64,000 nt of DNA from JAHEJE01 sp965216335. Its GTDB lineage: Bacteria > Pseudomonadota > Alphaproteobacteria > Rhizobiales > Aestuariivirgaceae. Below are positions 17,713-25,589 of this stretch, one piece after another. Every line of letters starts with the position of its first letter. Position 1 is the first letter of the stretch. Below the pieces are notes generated by a model. That model made no database searches. It saw nothing but the letters and a program-made list of their open reading frames with translations, and was not told where the DNA came from. Where the stretch lies: positions 2,046,001-2,110,000 of the forward strand of contig OZ244154.1 of NCBI GenBank assembly GCA_965216335.1, given 5' to 3'. Both the position numbers and the translations under genes were made by a program.

Positions 17713-17764
17713 AAGCACTGCGCGACTTGTCGTTTCATGATCGAACTTGTGAGAGGACACCAAA

Positions 17765-18280
17765 ATGACCCAAGACATCAAGAAACCTGAAGCATCGCAA
17801 CCCCCGGCGCCGCGCTATCCCGATCCGTTCGGCGCCATGCGGGCGGAAATGGACCGCGTGTTCGACAACTTCCTCGGCGGCGGCTGGGGCAGCATGCCCG
17901 GCCTGCCAGGCCTGCCAGGCCTGCTCGGCGAGGGCAAGGGCGCGATGGTCGTGCCGAGCGTCGATGTGCGCGAGAACGACACCGAAATCGTGGTCGAGGC
18001 CGAATTGCCCGGCATGGAACAGGACGACGTCGACATCTCCCTGCGCGACGGCGTTCTCACCGTGAAGGGCGAGAAGAAGTCCGAACGCGTAGAGGACCGC
18101 GACGACGTCCATGTCGCCGAGCGCAGTTACGGCAGCTTCAGCCGCTCGTTCCGGCTGCCCGAAACGGTCGATGAGGAAAACGTCGCAGCCGCCCTCGACA
18201 ACGGCGTGCTGCGCGTCACGCTGCCGAAGCGCGCCGAGGCGGTGAAGGCGGAAAAGAAGATCAAGATCGGCAAACGCTAA
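17765..18280 (+). CDS. Hsp20 / alpha-crystallin small heat-shock protein
   Basis: 171 residues. A short N-terminal arm with a PGLPGLPGLLG repeat (about residues 41-51, encoded by a near-tandem CTGCCAGGC repeat) precedes the alpha-crystallin domain: MVVPSVDVRENDTEIVVEAELPG, DISLRDGVLTVKGEKK, SYGSFSRSFRLPE and LDNGVLRVTLPKR. It acts as an ATP-independent holdase. The start has GAGAGGA about 8 bases upstream. The gene is 52 bp downstream of a MITE-like element and 271 bp from an FNR box, so oxygen control is possible in addition to heat control. No clear RpoH promoter was found. Confidence 0.92.
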   Translation: MTQDIKKPEASQPPAPRYPDPFGAMRAEMDRVFDNFLGGGWGSMPGLPGLPGLLGEGKGAMVVPSVDVRENDTEIVVEAELPGMEQDDVDISLRDGVLTVKGEKKSERVEDRDDVHVAERSYGSFSRSFRLPETVDEENVAAALDNGVLRVTLPKRAEAVKAEKKIKIGKR

Positions 18281-18392
18281 CACCCTCGCCCAGCCGCACG
18301 CGGGCCGGCAATGCCGGGCTGGCGGTTGCGGGCAGCGGTGCCGGATGACGTTGTGGCGGTAACATCGCGTTTGCTCCTGTGGCCATCCCAAT

Positions 18393-18504
18393 CCTCGCCC
18401 TTGCGGGGGTGAGAACCGATTTGCAATCGCTCCGGTGGAGCGATTGCAGGTTCAAACGGGCAGTGCCCAGCGCTCACCGGGTGGGTCTGGGCCTGACCAC
18501 GCGG
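18393..18504. repeat. Tandem hairpin repeat, copy i
   Basis: About 112 bp, from CCTCGCCCTTGCGGGGGTGA through a hairpin with 10-bp arms (CAATCGCTCC and GGAGCGATTG, 18425-18447) to GCCTGACCACG. The second copy at 18528 differs at about one base in eight. Confidence 0.7.
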
Positions 18505-18527
18505 GCCGCCGGTGGAGTGTACCGCAA

Positions 18528-18641
18528 CCCTCCCCCTTGTGGGGGTGAGAACCGATCAGCAATCGCTCCAGTGGAGCGATTGCAGGTTCAAACGGGCGGC
18601 GCGCAGCGCTGACCGGGTGGGGCTTGGGCCTGACCACGGGG
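18528..18641. repeat. Tandem hairpin repeat, copy ii
   Basis: Same layout as the copy at 18393: the half-P2 start CCCTCCCCCTTGTGGGGG, GTGAGAACCGAT, a hairpin with arms CAATCGCTCC and GGAGCGATTG (18560-18582), GGTTCAAACGGGC, and GCCTGACCACGGGG. The two copies are separated by 23 bp. Confidence 0.7.
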
Positions 18642-19757
18642 TTCCACCGTTTGTGAATGCCGCAACCGCCGCACCCCACCCTAGCCCTCCCCACAAGGGG
18701 GAGGGGACCGGCTGTGCCGGGGGGCTGGCACGGCCTTACCGCCGCCCGGCCTTTCGGCCTGCGGGGGAGAAGGAATGAACGGGTCGAGCGGAGCGCCTGA
18801 TCCGGCGCGGATATCCTTATCGAACGTTCAAAGTCTACTTGTCGGGGCCGAGCTTTCCGACGGCCCCGGAACGCCGGGGGCGCTCCGCTCCGGTGGTTTT
18901 GGGAACCGGTCCCGCTTCCTGCCATGCCGGTGAGGGTTCGCGCACGAACCGGCCATAAGGAGCAGCGGCGCGCGATATGTCCCGCCCCGCTCCGCCAGCC
19001 GGCCCGACGCCAGCCAGACCCTCACACGTCTCGCAGCGGCCCGGCAAACCGGACCCGCCACGCGCCAAGGCGCCGGGGCGGAAACCGCCCCAAGATGTCC
19101 ACCCAAATCGGCTGATGCGAACACCATCATATGCAACACCTCGAACCTGTCACAGCCTCAAGCCAGCGCTGCTGCCGGCGGCCCCGGATATCTCACGAAT
19201 AACCTCCGGGGCGGAGGACCTCGACGAACCTCTGAAAGGAAACTGCGTCTCGTAACACGCACCACCCCTCAGACACCGCCCCCTGCCCGATACCAAAGCG
19301 ACCTAGGATACCACCCGTAAACCGGCAGGAGGTGTGGGGAGGATACCCTTTCCAAGGATATTTGTCAAGAACAAAAATGGAACATATTTCCTTGATGGGA
19401 ACCAACAAATGCTTCCTTCGAAACCTCGACGTGAATTTGCCGATTGGGAGTCACGGCCCTTTGCCGACGTTCGAGTGTTGTTCTGTTTTTGCACTGCGGC
19501 ATCCAAAATCCGACATCCATCAGCGCTTATGAGTAACTCTGCCTTGAAGGACGCCTTTGCGGACTTCTTGACCGGTCTCCGGTGGCGACTGAAGTTCCGG
19601 TCTGATGGCTAAACAGACGCTTTCCAGAAAGAGCGGACTTCCGGGATTGAACCGCCCCGGTCTCATGAACACCTGAAATGAGATGCGATGAGCGTCAGGA
19701 GATGTCGTGCATTACAGCAGTTGCTGGCGAGATTGCTGGACCACTCTTTGCAATCGC

Positions 19758-20882
19758 TCAATGCCCGTGGCCAGTATCCAGCTTGCGCTCAAGGTACAGC
19801 GAGTAGCGCGACATGGCGAAACAACAGATGAAGAAGAACAAGGCCACCGAAATGTAAACCTCGTTCGACAGGCCGTTCCAACGCGAATCTGCAAGCGCTG
19901 ATCGCCCCAGTCCCAGCAGGTCGAGCATGCCGATGATGAGCACCAGCGTGGTGTCCTTGAACAAATCGATGAAGCTGTTGACAATACCTGGGATGGAGAT
20001 CTTGAAGGCCTGTGGCAACACAATTAGGCGCATCGATTGCCAGTACTTCAGGCCCAAGGAATCCGCTGCCTCGAACTGGCCCTTGGGGATGGCCTGCAAC
20101 CCACCGCGAACCACCTCAGCCAGATAAGCTGCCGAAAACAGCGTGACCATGATCAGCACCCTGAGCAGCAGATCGAACTGCGAACCTGGTGGCAAGAAGT
20201 AGCTCAGCATTGTTGAGGCCACGAACAGAATGGTGATGAGCGGCACGCCGCGGAAGAACTCAATGAAAAGCACACAGAGGATGCGCACCACCGGCAGGTT
20301 GGATTGGCGTCCGAGTGCCAGCAGAATGCCGACCGGCAGAGAGCAGGCGATGCCGGTTACTCCGATCACCAGATTTAACATCACGCCGCCGAATGCATGG
20401 GTCTCAACCTCTTTGAGTCCCAGGCCGCCAAGCAAGAGCCAACATGCAAACGCAGGATAGGTGCACGTGTAGATTAAGCCGTATTTTCGATAAGGCGCCC
20501 GATCGAAGAGCAGGAAGAACAAGGCGGCGCACAACAGGATGAAGGCGAGGACCACCCGCCAGCGCTCGCTTGCTGGATAAAAGCCAAAAACAAAAACCGA
20601 AAACCGGTCCGTTATAAAGGCCCAGCAGGCGCCGGAACCCAGTTCGCTGCATTCGTTTCGGCTGGACGCTTGAAACACTGCTTCAATGAAGGCCCACTGC
20701 AGAAATGCAGGCACTGCCATCCACAAAATCCAGACCGTGAGCAGCGTCAGGGCGATGTTGAGCCAACTGGAGAACAGGTTCTTCTTAATCCAGTACAGCG
20801 GACCGGTGGTCAAAGCCGGTGGCGGCAGTTCAGGATGTTCGCCCGGCGCGTAGGTGCGAACGGTGTCGCGTTGCTTTGCCAT
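19758..20882 (-). CDS. Polar amino-acid ABC transporter permease (AapM-like), orphan
   Basis: 374 residues from the ATG at 20882. One helix near residue 40 and others near 110-180 precede the conserved MetI-like domain: TPSIACSLPVGILLALGR-type segment (GVTGIACSLPVGILLALGR), ILCVLFIEFFRGVPLITILF, then AAYLAEVVRGGLQAIPKGQFEAADSLG, the EAA loop that docks on the ATPase, and LPQAFKISIPGIVNSFIDLFKDTTL. This is the AapM/BztC type of general L-amino-acid permease. The usual partners (binding protein, second permease, ATPase) are absent from the window, so this copy may depend on subunits encoded elsewhere or be left over from a broken operon. Confidence 0.88.
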   Translation of the reverse strand: MAKQRDTVRTYAPGEHPELPPPALTTGPLYWIKKNLFSSWLNIALTLLTVWILWMAVPAFLQWAFIEAVFQASSRNECSELGSGACWAFITDRFSVFVFGFYPASERWRVVLAFILLCAALFFLLFDRAPYRKYGLIYTCTYPAFACWLLLGGLGLKEVETHAFGGVMLNLVIGVTGIACSLPVGILLALGRQSNLPVVRILCVLFIEFFRGVPLITILFVASTMLSYFLPPGSQFDLLLRVLIMVTLFSAAYLAEVVRGGLQAIPKGQFEAADSLGLKYWQSMRLIVLPQAFKISIPGIVNSFIDLFKDTTLVLIIGMLDLLGLGRSALADSRWNGLSNEVYISVALFFFICCFAMSRYSLYLERKLDTGHGH

Positions 20883-20994
20883 GGTATGTCCTCGCGCAGT
20901 AAACCGTTCTGCTGCGCACAATGGTGCATGCGCGGTTGTGACGAGTTTGCGCGCGGGGCCTATTGTCGTATCGTAAGCTGGATGTTGTGTTGAA

Positions 20995-22608
20995 TTGCGG
21001 TGGAGTTTTGGTGGATTCTGGACTCAGTGCCGGATTATCGGACTAACGGCGTTGGTTGCCCTCGATACAGGGGCGTTTGAAGTGGACACGACAAAATACA
21101 GGCTCGATCCGGTTGATGAACGGCTTTGGAATGGCAGCCAGCCCATTCGGCTGAGCAATAAGGCCTTTCAGCTTCTGAAACTGCTCGTTGACAATCCAAA
21201 CCAGCTATTGACCAAGGACCGTATACTTGAAGGCGTGTGGGGTGATGTCTGTGTGTCGGAAGGTCTGGTCAAGGAATACGTCCATGACCTTCGTGTTGCG
21301 CTCGGTGACAATCATTTGCAACCGCGCTTCATAGAAACGGTGCGCGGCCGGGGTTACCGGTATCTGGGCGGCATCTGGAAAATCAACAGGCCAGTTGCTT
21401 GTGACAAAACAAGAACTCCCACCTCGCCATCCCTGTATCTGGCGGTCCTGGCCTTCGCCAACCTGTCAGACAATCCGGCACAGGAGTATTTTGCCGACGG
21501 CATCAGCGAAGACATCACCATCGGTCTGTCCAAGAACCCGCATTTGTCGGTTATCTCGCGAAAGTCGGCCTTCGCCTTTAAGGGCAGACGAAAGCCGTTG
21601 CGCGATATCGGTGAGCACCTGGATGTGCAATTCGTCCTGGAGGGCAGCGTTCGTACGGCCGACCAGCACCTGCGCGTCACCGCAAGGCTTGTCGATGCTA
21701 CAGACGGACGGCATCTTTGGGCCGAGACATATGATCGCGAGATCGATGATATCTTTGCCGTGCAGGACGAGATCGTCAGTTCCATTGTCCACGCCCTCGG
21801 CGCTATTGACGGCGCCATCGAAAGATCGGTGTGGCGAAAGGCAAATCGAACCGCAGCAACAAATCTCTCGGCCTATGATTGCTATCTGCAGGCGCAGAGG
21901 CACTTCTACCGGCGCCATGGTGCCGGCTTCGACGAAGCCGAGGTACTCTATGAACAAGCGATTGAGCTGGATCCGGGCTTTGCCCGCGCCTACTCCGCGC
22001 TCGCCTTGCTCAATTCGCAGCGCTTCAAGGTTTATCTGACTGCGTCTTTTGCAGATGTTTGGGAAAAGACCCAGAACCTGGCCCGGCGCGCTCTGCAGCT
22101 TGATCCGGATGAATACCTCGCCCATTGGGTGCTCGGCCGGTTGTTTGCCTATTCAGGGCGGCAAGCTCAGGGGCTTGCCGAGTTTGAACGGGCCCTCCAG
22201 ATCAACCCTAACGATGCCAATGTGCTCTCCGACTTTTCAGATTTTCTGGTTTACTGCGGCCGACCGGAAGCGGCATTGAAACACAGCCTACGGGCCATTC
22301 GCCTAAACCCGAATTGCCCGGATTGGTACTGGTGGCACTTGGGTTTCAGTTATTACCATCTCGGCCGCTACGATGATGCGATAGAGGCTGTCGAACATAT
22401 GACCTCGCCCGGACAAGCGCATAGGTTAATGGCAGCCGTCTACGCACAGGCCGGCCGCCTTGACGATGCTCGTTCTGCTGCAACCGCCTTCCTTAAATTC
22501 AACCCAGGCTTTTCAATCAGCCAGTGGGCAGATGGTGAACCGTACAGCGACAAGGTTGAGCTCAGGCGCTATGTCGATGGCCTGCGCATGGCGGGAATGC
22601 CGGACTAG
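20995..22608 (+). CDS. CadC/OmpR-type winged-helix regulator with TolB-like and TPR domains
   Basis: Up to 537 residues from a TTG at 20995. In-frame TTG (21052) and GTG (21082) starts are equally possible; the domain begins at about residue 27, so the exact start is open. The winged helix (residues ~27-125) contains LSNKAFQLLKLLVDNPNQLLTKDRILEGVW and FIETVRGRGYRYLG. Then YLAVLAFANLSDNPAQEYFADGISEDI begins the TolB/FlgO-like module found in adenylate-cyclase-like regulators, and TPR units follow from about residue 300 (EQAIELDPGFARAYSALALL; FERALQINPNDANVLSDF). No cyclase domain or membrane helix is present. It is divergent from the orphan permease, 112 bp away, and could control it. Confidence 0.8.
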   Translation: MRWSFGGFWTQCRIIGLTALVALDTGAFEVDTTKYRLDPVDERLWNGSQPIRLSNKAFQLLKLLVDNPNQLLTKDRILEGVWGDVCVSEGLVKEYVHDLRVALGDNHLQPRFIETVRGRGYRYLGGIWKINRPVACDKTRTPTSPSLYLAVLAFANLSDNPAQEYFADGISEDITIGLSKNPHLSVISRKSAFAFKGRRKPLRDIGEHLDVQFVLEGSVRTADQHLRVTARLVDATDGRHLWAETYDREIDDIFAVQDEIVSSIVHALGAIDGAIERSVWRKANRTAATNLSAYDCYLQAQRHFYRRHGAGFDEAEVLYEQAIELDPGFARAYSALALLNSQRFKVYLTASFADVWEKTQNLARRALQLDPDEYLAHWVLGRLFAYSGRQAQGLAEFERALQINPNDANVLSDFSDFLVYCGRPEAALKHSLRAIRLNPNCPDWYWWHLGFSYYHLGRYDDAIEAVEHMTSPGQAHRLMAAVYAQAGRLDDARSAATAFLKFNPGFSISQWADGEPYSDKVELRRYVDGLRMAGMPD

Positions 22609-22689
22609 GGTCTGTGGACCTTCAGGATTACAGGCCCAAGAGCCTTCTGATAAATATGCAGTCGCTCTGGGGGACACGCCGCGTGTTGA

Positions 22690-22836
22690 TTAATGCTTTA
22701 CCCAGAGAGCTTTGTAATGCGTCCTGCCATGGAAAGCGCCATGGGGTCTAGCGAGATTGTAGAAACGCTCCCATTCTGCCAGTTTGGCTTCCAGTTCAAC
22801 ATCGTTGCTGTAGGTCGGGAGTTGTTGATGATTGTA
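22690..22836 (-). pseudogene. IS481-type integrase-core transposase remnant (C-terminal end)
   Basis: The last ~48 codons of the minus frame ending at 22690 read LEAKLAEWERFYNLARPHGAF and HGRTHYKALWVKH, which is the C-terminus of the integrase core of IS481-like transposases (typically AEWExFYNxHRPHGAxxGKTPYE). Nothing upstream of about 22836 matches a transposase, so only the 3' tail of a former insertion is left. Confidence 0.65.
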
Positions 22837-23127
22837 GTTGCAGAGGTGGTAGCAGTCACCAGTTAAGCGCGTTGGTTCAGCTACGCCCGCGGCGGCAAAG
22901 TCAGCTTTCAAGAATGAGACTGCCGTCCGTCGGTCGCAACTCGAGAGTCCGGGGTGGGCTCCGAAGCCGCCTTGTGGCGTCGCAGAAAAGAATGGGCTCT
23001 TATGATCGCCTGGATGACCGCTGTCAGCGAAGTAGCCAGTCCGGTTCGCGAGTGCGGCGAATTCACACTTCCCGCCCAAAATCCCAGTCCGTACCCCCAG
23101 CAACAACCGAAACCACCCCATACCAGC
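22837..23127. other. Intergenic region without gene
   Basis: Non-coding stretch between the IS481 remnant and the 64-bp stop-proximal repeat. No motif, repeat partner in this window or terminator was recognised. Confidence 0.4.
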
Positions 23128-23130
23128 ATG

Positions 23131-23195
23131 GAAAACCGTTGTCCTTTCAACACGATACACACGTCAGCAAATCGAACGCCAATACCGCAGGTATT
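23131..23195. repeat. Stop-proximal 64-bp repeat, full copy 1
   Basis: Aligns without gaps to 45359-45422: 54 of 64 positions agree by eye. It ends in the palindrome AATACC-GCA-GGTATT (23181-23195), whose last bases form part of the TAA stop of the minus-strand transglycosylase gene (23194-23196). Confidence 0.75.
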
Positions 23196-24423
23196 ACTTC
23201 AGGGCCTCGTACACCTTGCGGCTTGGCCGACCGTTCTGTTTCATGCCGAGCTTCTTTTGCACCTTCTTGATGGCGCGTTTGGTGATGGGGCCGATGCGGC
23301 CGTCGGCCTCGCCGATGTCGTAGCCGGCGCGGATGAGGCGTTTTTGCAGGTCGAGGCGTTCGGCGCGGGTCAGGCCGGGGTCGTTGGTCGGCCAGGGTTT
23401 GGCGATCTTGCCGCGGCCCTTGAGGCGGTCTGAGAGGTGGCCGATGGCGAGGGCGTAGCTTTCGGCGGCGTTGTAGCTGTAGAGCGCGTTGAAGTTGCGG
23501 GTGACCAGGAAGCCGGGGCCGTTGCGGCCGGCGGGCAGGATGAGGGCGTATTTGCCCGAACCCTTGAGGCGGCCGCCGCCAAGGCGTCTCAGGCCCCGTT
23601 TGGACCAGGTGGCGAGCGAAGCGCGGCGGTTGCGGCCCTTGGTGCCGCGGTAGCCTTTCGGCACCCGGACCTCGTAGCCCCACGGGCGGCCGGAGCGCCA
23701 GCCGGCGTTCTTCAGGAAGTTGGCGGTCGAGGCGAGCGCGTCGGGCACCGAATTGATCAGGTCGCGGCGGCCGTTTTTGTCGAAGTCGACGGCGAGGCGG
23801 GCATAGGTCGAGGGGATGAACTGGGTCTGGCCGAAGGCACCGGCCCAGGAACTGGTCAGGTCCTTCAGGCGGACATCGCCGCGCGCCACGATCTTCAGGG
23901 CGGTGATCAGCTCGCGGCGGAAGAATTTCGGCTTGCGGCCGGCGCAGATGACGTTGGCCAGCGCGTGCGGCAGGAAGAAGTCGCCGCGGTGGCGCCCGTA
24001 GTTGCTCTCAATGCCCCAGACGGCGGCGACGATGTGGCGGTCGACGCCGTAGCGCTTTTCGACGGCGCTGAGGGTCTTGGCGTGCTTCTTCATCATCGCC
24101 TTGCCGTCGGCGATGCGCGCGGGATCGACGAGGAAGGCCATGTAGTCCCAGATCGGCGTGCGGTACTCCGGCTGCGAGCGGGAAAAGCGCACGGCCTTTT
24201 CGTCGAACTTGACGTTGCTCAGCGCCTGGTTGGCGATCGACTTGGGCACGCCGGAGCGGATGGCGGCGGACTTGAGGCCGGCGACGCACTTGGCGATCGA
24301 GCGGGCCTCGGCGGCGGGGGCAATGAGGCCCGCGGCGAGAGCGATCGTGAGGGCAAGCGCGCGGACCTTTACCCCTTCCCCCAGAAAGGGGGAAGGTTGG
24401 GATGGGGGTTGATGGCGGTGCAT
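23194..24423 (-). CDS. MltB-type lytic murein transglycosylase with PG-binding domain
   Basis: 409 residues from the ATG at 24423, the only usable start near the signal peptide (in-frame codons after it up to residue 40 include no ATG, GTG or TTG). Residues 2-19 ([18 protein letters not shown]) are encoded by a P1 repeat. A hydrophobic signal segment ALALTIALAAGLIAPAAEA follows. The SLT_2 (MltB) domain has WGIESNYGRHRGDFF with the catalytic Glu, SWAGAFGQTQFIPSTYARLA and DALASTANFLKNAGW. A PG_binding_1 domain ends the chain (LDLQKRLIRAGYDIGEADGRIGP). It cleaves glycan strands of peptidoglycan to 1,6-anhydro ends in the periplasm. Confidence 0.88.
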   Translation of the reverse strand: MHRHQPPSQPSPFLGEGVKVRALALTIALAAGLIAPAAEARSIAKCVAGLKSAAIRSGVPKSIANQALSNVKFDEKAVRFSRSQPEYRTPIWDYMAFLVDPARIADGKAMMKKHAKTLSAVEKRYGVDRHIVAAVWGIESNYGRHRGDFFLPHALANVICAGRKPKFFRRELITALKIVARGDVRLKDLTSSWAGAFGQTQFIPSTYARLAVDFDKNGRRDLINSVPDALASTANFLKNAGWRSGRPWGYEVRVPKGYRGTKGRNRRASLATWSKRGLRRLGGGRLKGSGKYALILPAGRNGPGFLVTRNFNALYSYNAAESYALAIGHLSDRLKGRGKIAKPWPTNDPGLTRAERLDLQKRLIRAGYDIGEADGRIGPITKRAIKKVQKKLGMKQNGRPSRKVYEALK

Positions 24424-24493
24424 TTCAGCACCGAATTGAGGAGCGGCACCGCCATCAATCCCCACCCTACCCCTCCCCTTTTCTAGGGGAGGG
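24372..24493. repeat. P1 palindromic repeat, copy A
   Basis: Hairpin CCTTCCCCC-AGAAA-GGGGGAAGG, then TTGGGATGGGGGTTGATGGC pairing with GCCATCAATCCCCACCC, then hairpin CCCTCCCC-TTTTCT-AGGGGAGGG. The left half lies in the 5' end of the transglycosylase gene and the right half in its leader. Confidence 0.85.
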
Positions 24494-24518
24494 AAAGCCC
24501 TGGTGCGAATGCCGCGCA

Positions 24519-25124
24519 TCACACCCAAGGGCGGGCCTCGGCGGATTTGGTTTCGTAGGCGTCGATGGAGGCGGATTTCTCCAGCGTCAGGCCGATGTCG
24601 TCGAGGCCGTTCAGCAGGCAGTGCTTGCGGTGCGGGTCGACGTCGAAGGCGATGCTGCCGCCGTCGGGGCCCTTGATCTCCTGGGCTTGGAGATCGACGG
24701 TGAGGGTGGCGTTGGCGCCGCGCTCGGCGTCGTCCATCAGCTTGTCGACATCGGCCTGCGGCAGGACGATGGGCAGGATGCCGTTCTTGAAGCAGTTGTT
24801 GTAGAAGATGTCGGCGAAGGACGTGGAGATGACGCAGCGGATGCCGAAATCGAGCAGCGCCCAGGGGGCATGTTCGCGCGACGACCCGCAGCCGAAGTTC
24901 TCCCCGGCGACCAGGATCTGGGCCGAGCGGTAGGCCGGCTTGTTGAGCACGAACTCGGGCTTTTCAGCGCCGTCGTCGTCATAGCGCATTTCGGAAAACA
25001 GGGCAGTGCCGAGGCCGGTGCGCTTGATGGTCTTCAGGTACTGCTTGGGGATGATCATGTCGGTGTCGACATTGATCAGCGGCATGGGTGCTGCAACGCC
25101 GGTCAGCGTGGTGAACTTGTCCAT
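24519..25124 (-). CDS. leuD: 3-isopropylmalate dehydratase small subunit
   Basis: 201 residues. [31 protein letters not shown] is the LeuD N-terminus (in two blocks). [22 protein letters not shown] and [21 protein letters not shown] are the swivel-domain motifs that reach into the active site of LeuC. It isomerises 2-isopropylmalate to 3-isopropylmalate with LeuC. Between leuC and leuD lie a small membrane protein gene and about 470 bp in all, so leuD may have its own promoter. Confidence 0.95.
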   Translation of the reverse strand: MDKFTTLTGVAAPMPLINVDTDMIIPKQYLKTIKRTGLGTALFSEMRYDDDGAEKPEFVLNKPAYRSAQILVAGENFGCGSSREHAPWALLDFGIRCVISTSFADIFYNNCFKNGILPIVLPQADVDKLMDDAERGANATLTVDLQAQEIKGPDGGSIAFDVDPHRKHCLLNGLDDIGLTLEKSASIDAYETKSAEARPWV

Positions 25125-25206
25125 GGACCAGACCTTTCAAGGCTTGACTGTACCACGTGCTTCTTGCGCGGAAACGCCATTCTGGTCAAGGGCGATGGTC
25201 AGGCTC

Positions 25207-25419
25207 TTACCGGGACGCCAGCACGGGCAGGACGAAGTTGACGTGGCCGGTCTGGGTTTCGTTGACCGAAGCGTAGGCGGCGACGGCGCCGGTGGCTATG
25301 GTCGAGATGACGAGCGCACACAGGATGCGGCGCAGAAACCGTGTGTCGGCCTCGGGTGTGAAAGTCACGTCTGACGTCCCCAGTTCTTTCGGATCGAGCG
25401 TTGTACGCGCGGATGTCAT
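25207..25419 (-). CDS. Small single-pass membrane protein, hypothetical
   Basis: 70 residues; GGGGA lies about 8 bases upstream of the ATG at 25419 and codon use matches the neighbours, which supports a real gene. The N-terminal 28 residues are polar and cytoplasmic by charge (two Arg just before the helix), one membrane helix follows (ILCALVISTIATGAVAAYASV, about 32-52), and a short tail HVNFVLPVLASR. I do not recognise a family. It lies between leuC and leuD, on the same strand, and has an exact CRP-type palindrome about 87 bp upstream, so it is probably regulated separately from the leu genes. Confidence 0.65.
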   Translation of the reverse strand: MTSARTTLDPKELGTSDVTFTPEADTRFLRRILCALVISTIATGAVAAYASVNETQTGHVNFVLPVLASR

Positions 25420-25505
25420 AGCTTTTTCCCCTTACGGCGAGATAAACGCGCCGGTGGTTTGTTTGTCTATGCTGTCCGAAAGTGCCCCCGGACGCCCCAC
25501 AAATC

Positions 25506-25521
25506 TGTGACAGATGTCACA
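25506..25521. promoter_or_regulatory. CRP/Clr-type palindrome
   Basis: TGTGACAGATGTCACA fits TGTGA-N6-TCACA exactly, with 7-bp perfect arms. Its near edge lies 87 bp upstream of the small membrane protein start (minus strand). A promoter about 41 bp from the box centre would start near 25472. Confidence 0.55.
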
Positions 25522-25589
25522 TTCCGTGCACCGGTTGTTGTTTTTCTCCGGTGTTATCCCGTTCTAGCGCGCCGTGACCGGTATCGCAA

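Larger units (their letters stand above)
18281..19757. other. 1.4-kb region without recognisable genes, rich in hairpin repeats
   Basis: The first 440 bp contain two direct copies of a ~113-bp hairpin repeat and a piece of repeat family P2 (18674-18711). From about 18780 on there is no recognisable protein in either strand; several short frames are open but have no motifs or consistent codon use. The sequence near 19648-19668 (TGAACCGCCCCGG) resembles the terminal repeat of some IS3-family elements, and the stretch 19330-19560 is noticeably richer in A and T. Decay of former insertions is the simplest reading. Confidence 0.55.

Noticed and set aside
18420..18470. tRNA-like GGTTCAAAC near a hairpin
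   Set aside because: No acceptor stem or anticodon arm can be drawn; it is part of the tandem hairpin repeat.
19334..19612. 92-codon plus-strand frame in the gene-free stretch
   Set aside because: No family, irregular codon use, and it is surrounded by non-coding sequence; could be a decayed gene but cannot be supported.
19648..19668. IS3-like terminal repeat (TGAACCGCCCCGG)
   Set aside because: Only one end-like motif and no transposase fragment next to it; too short for an element call.
22690..23160. 156-codon minus frame as a full protein
   Set aside because: Only the last ~48 residues match an integrase core; the front part has no similarity and runs through repeat and non-coding sequence.
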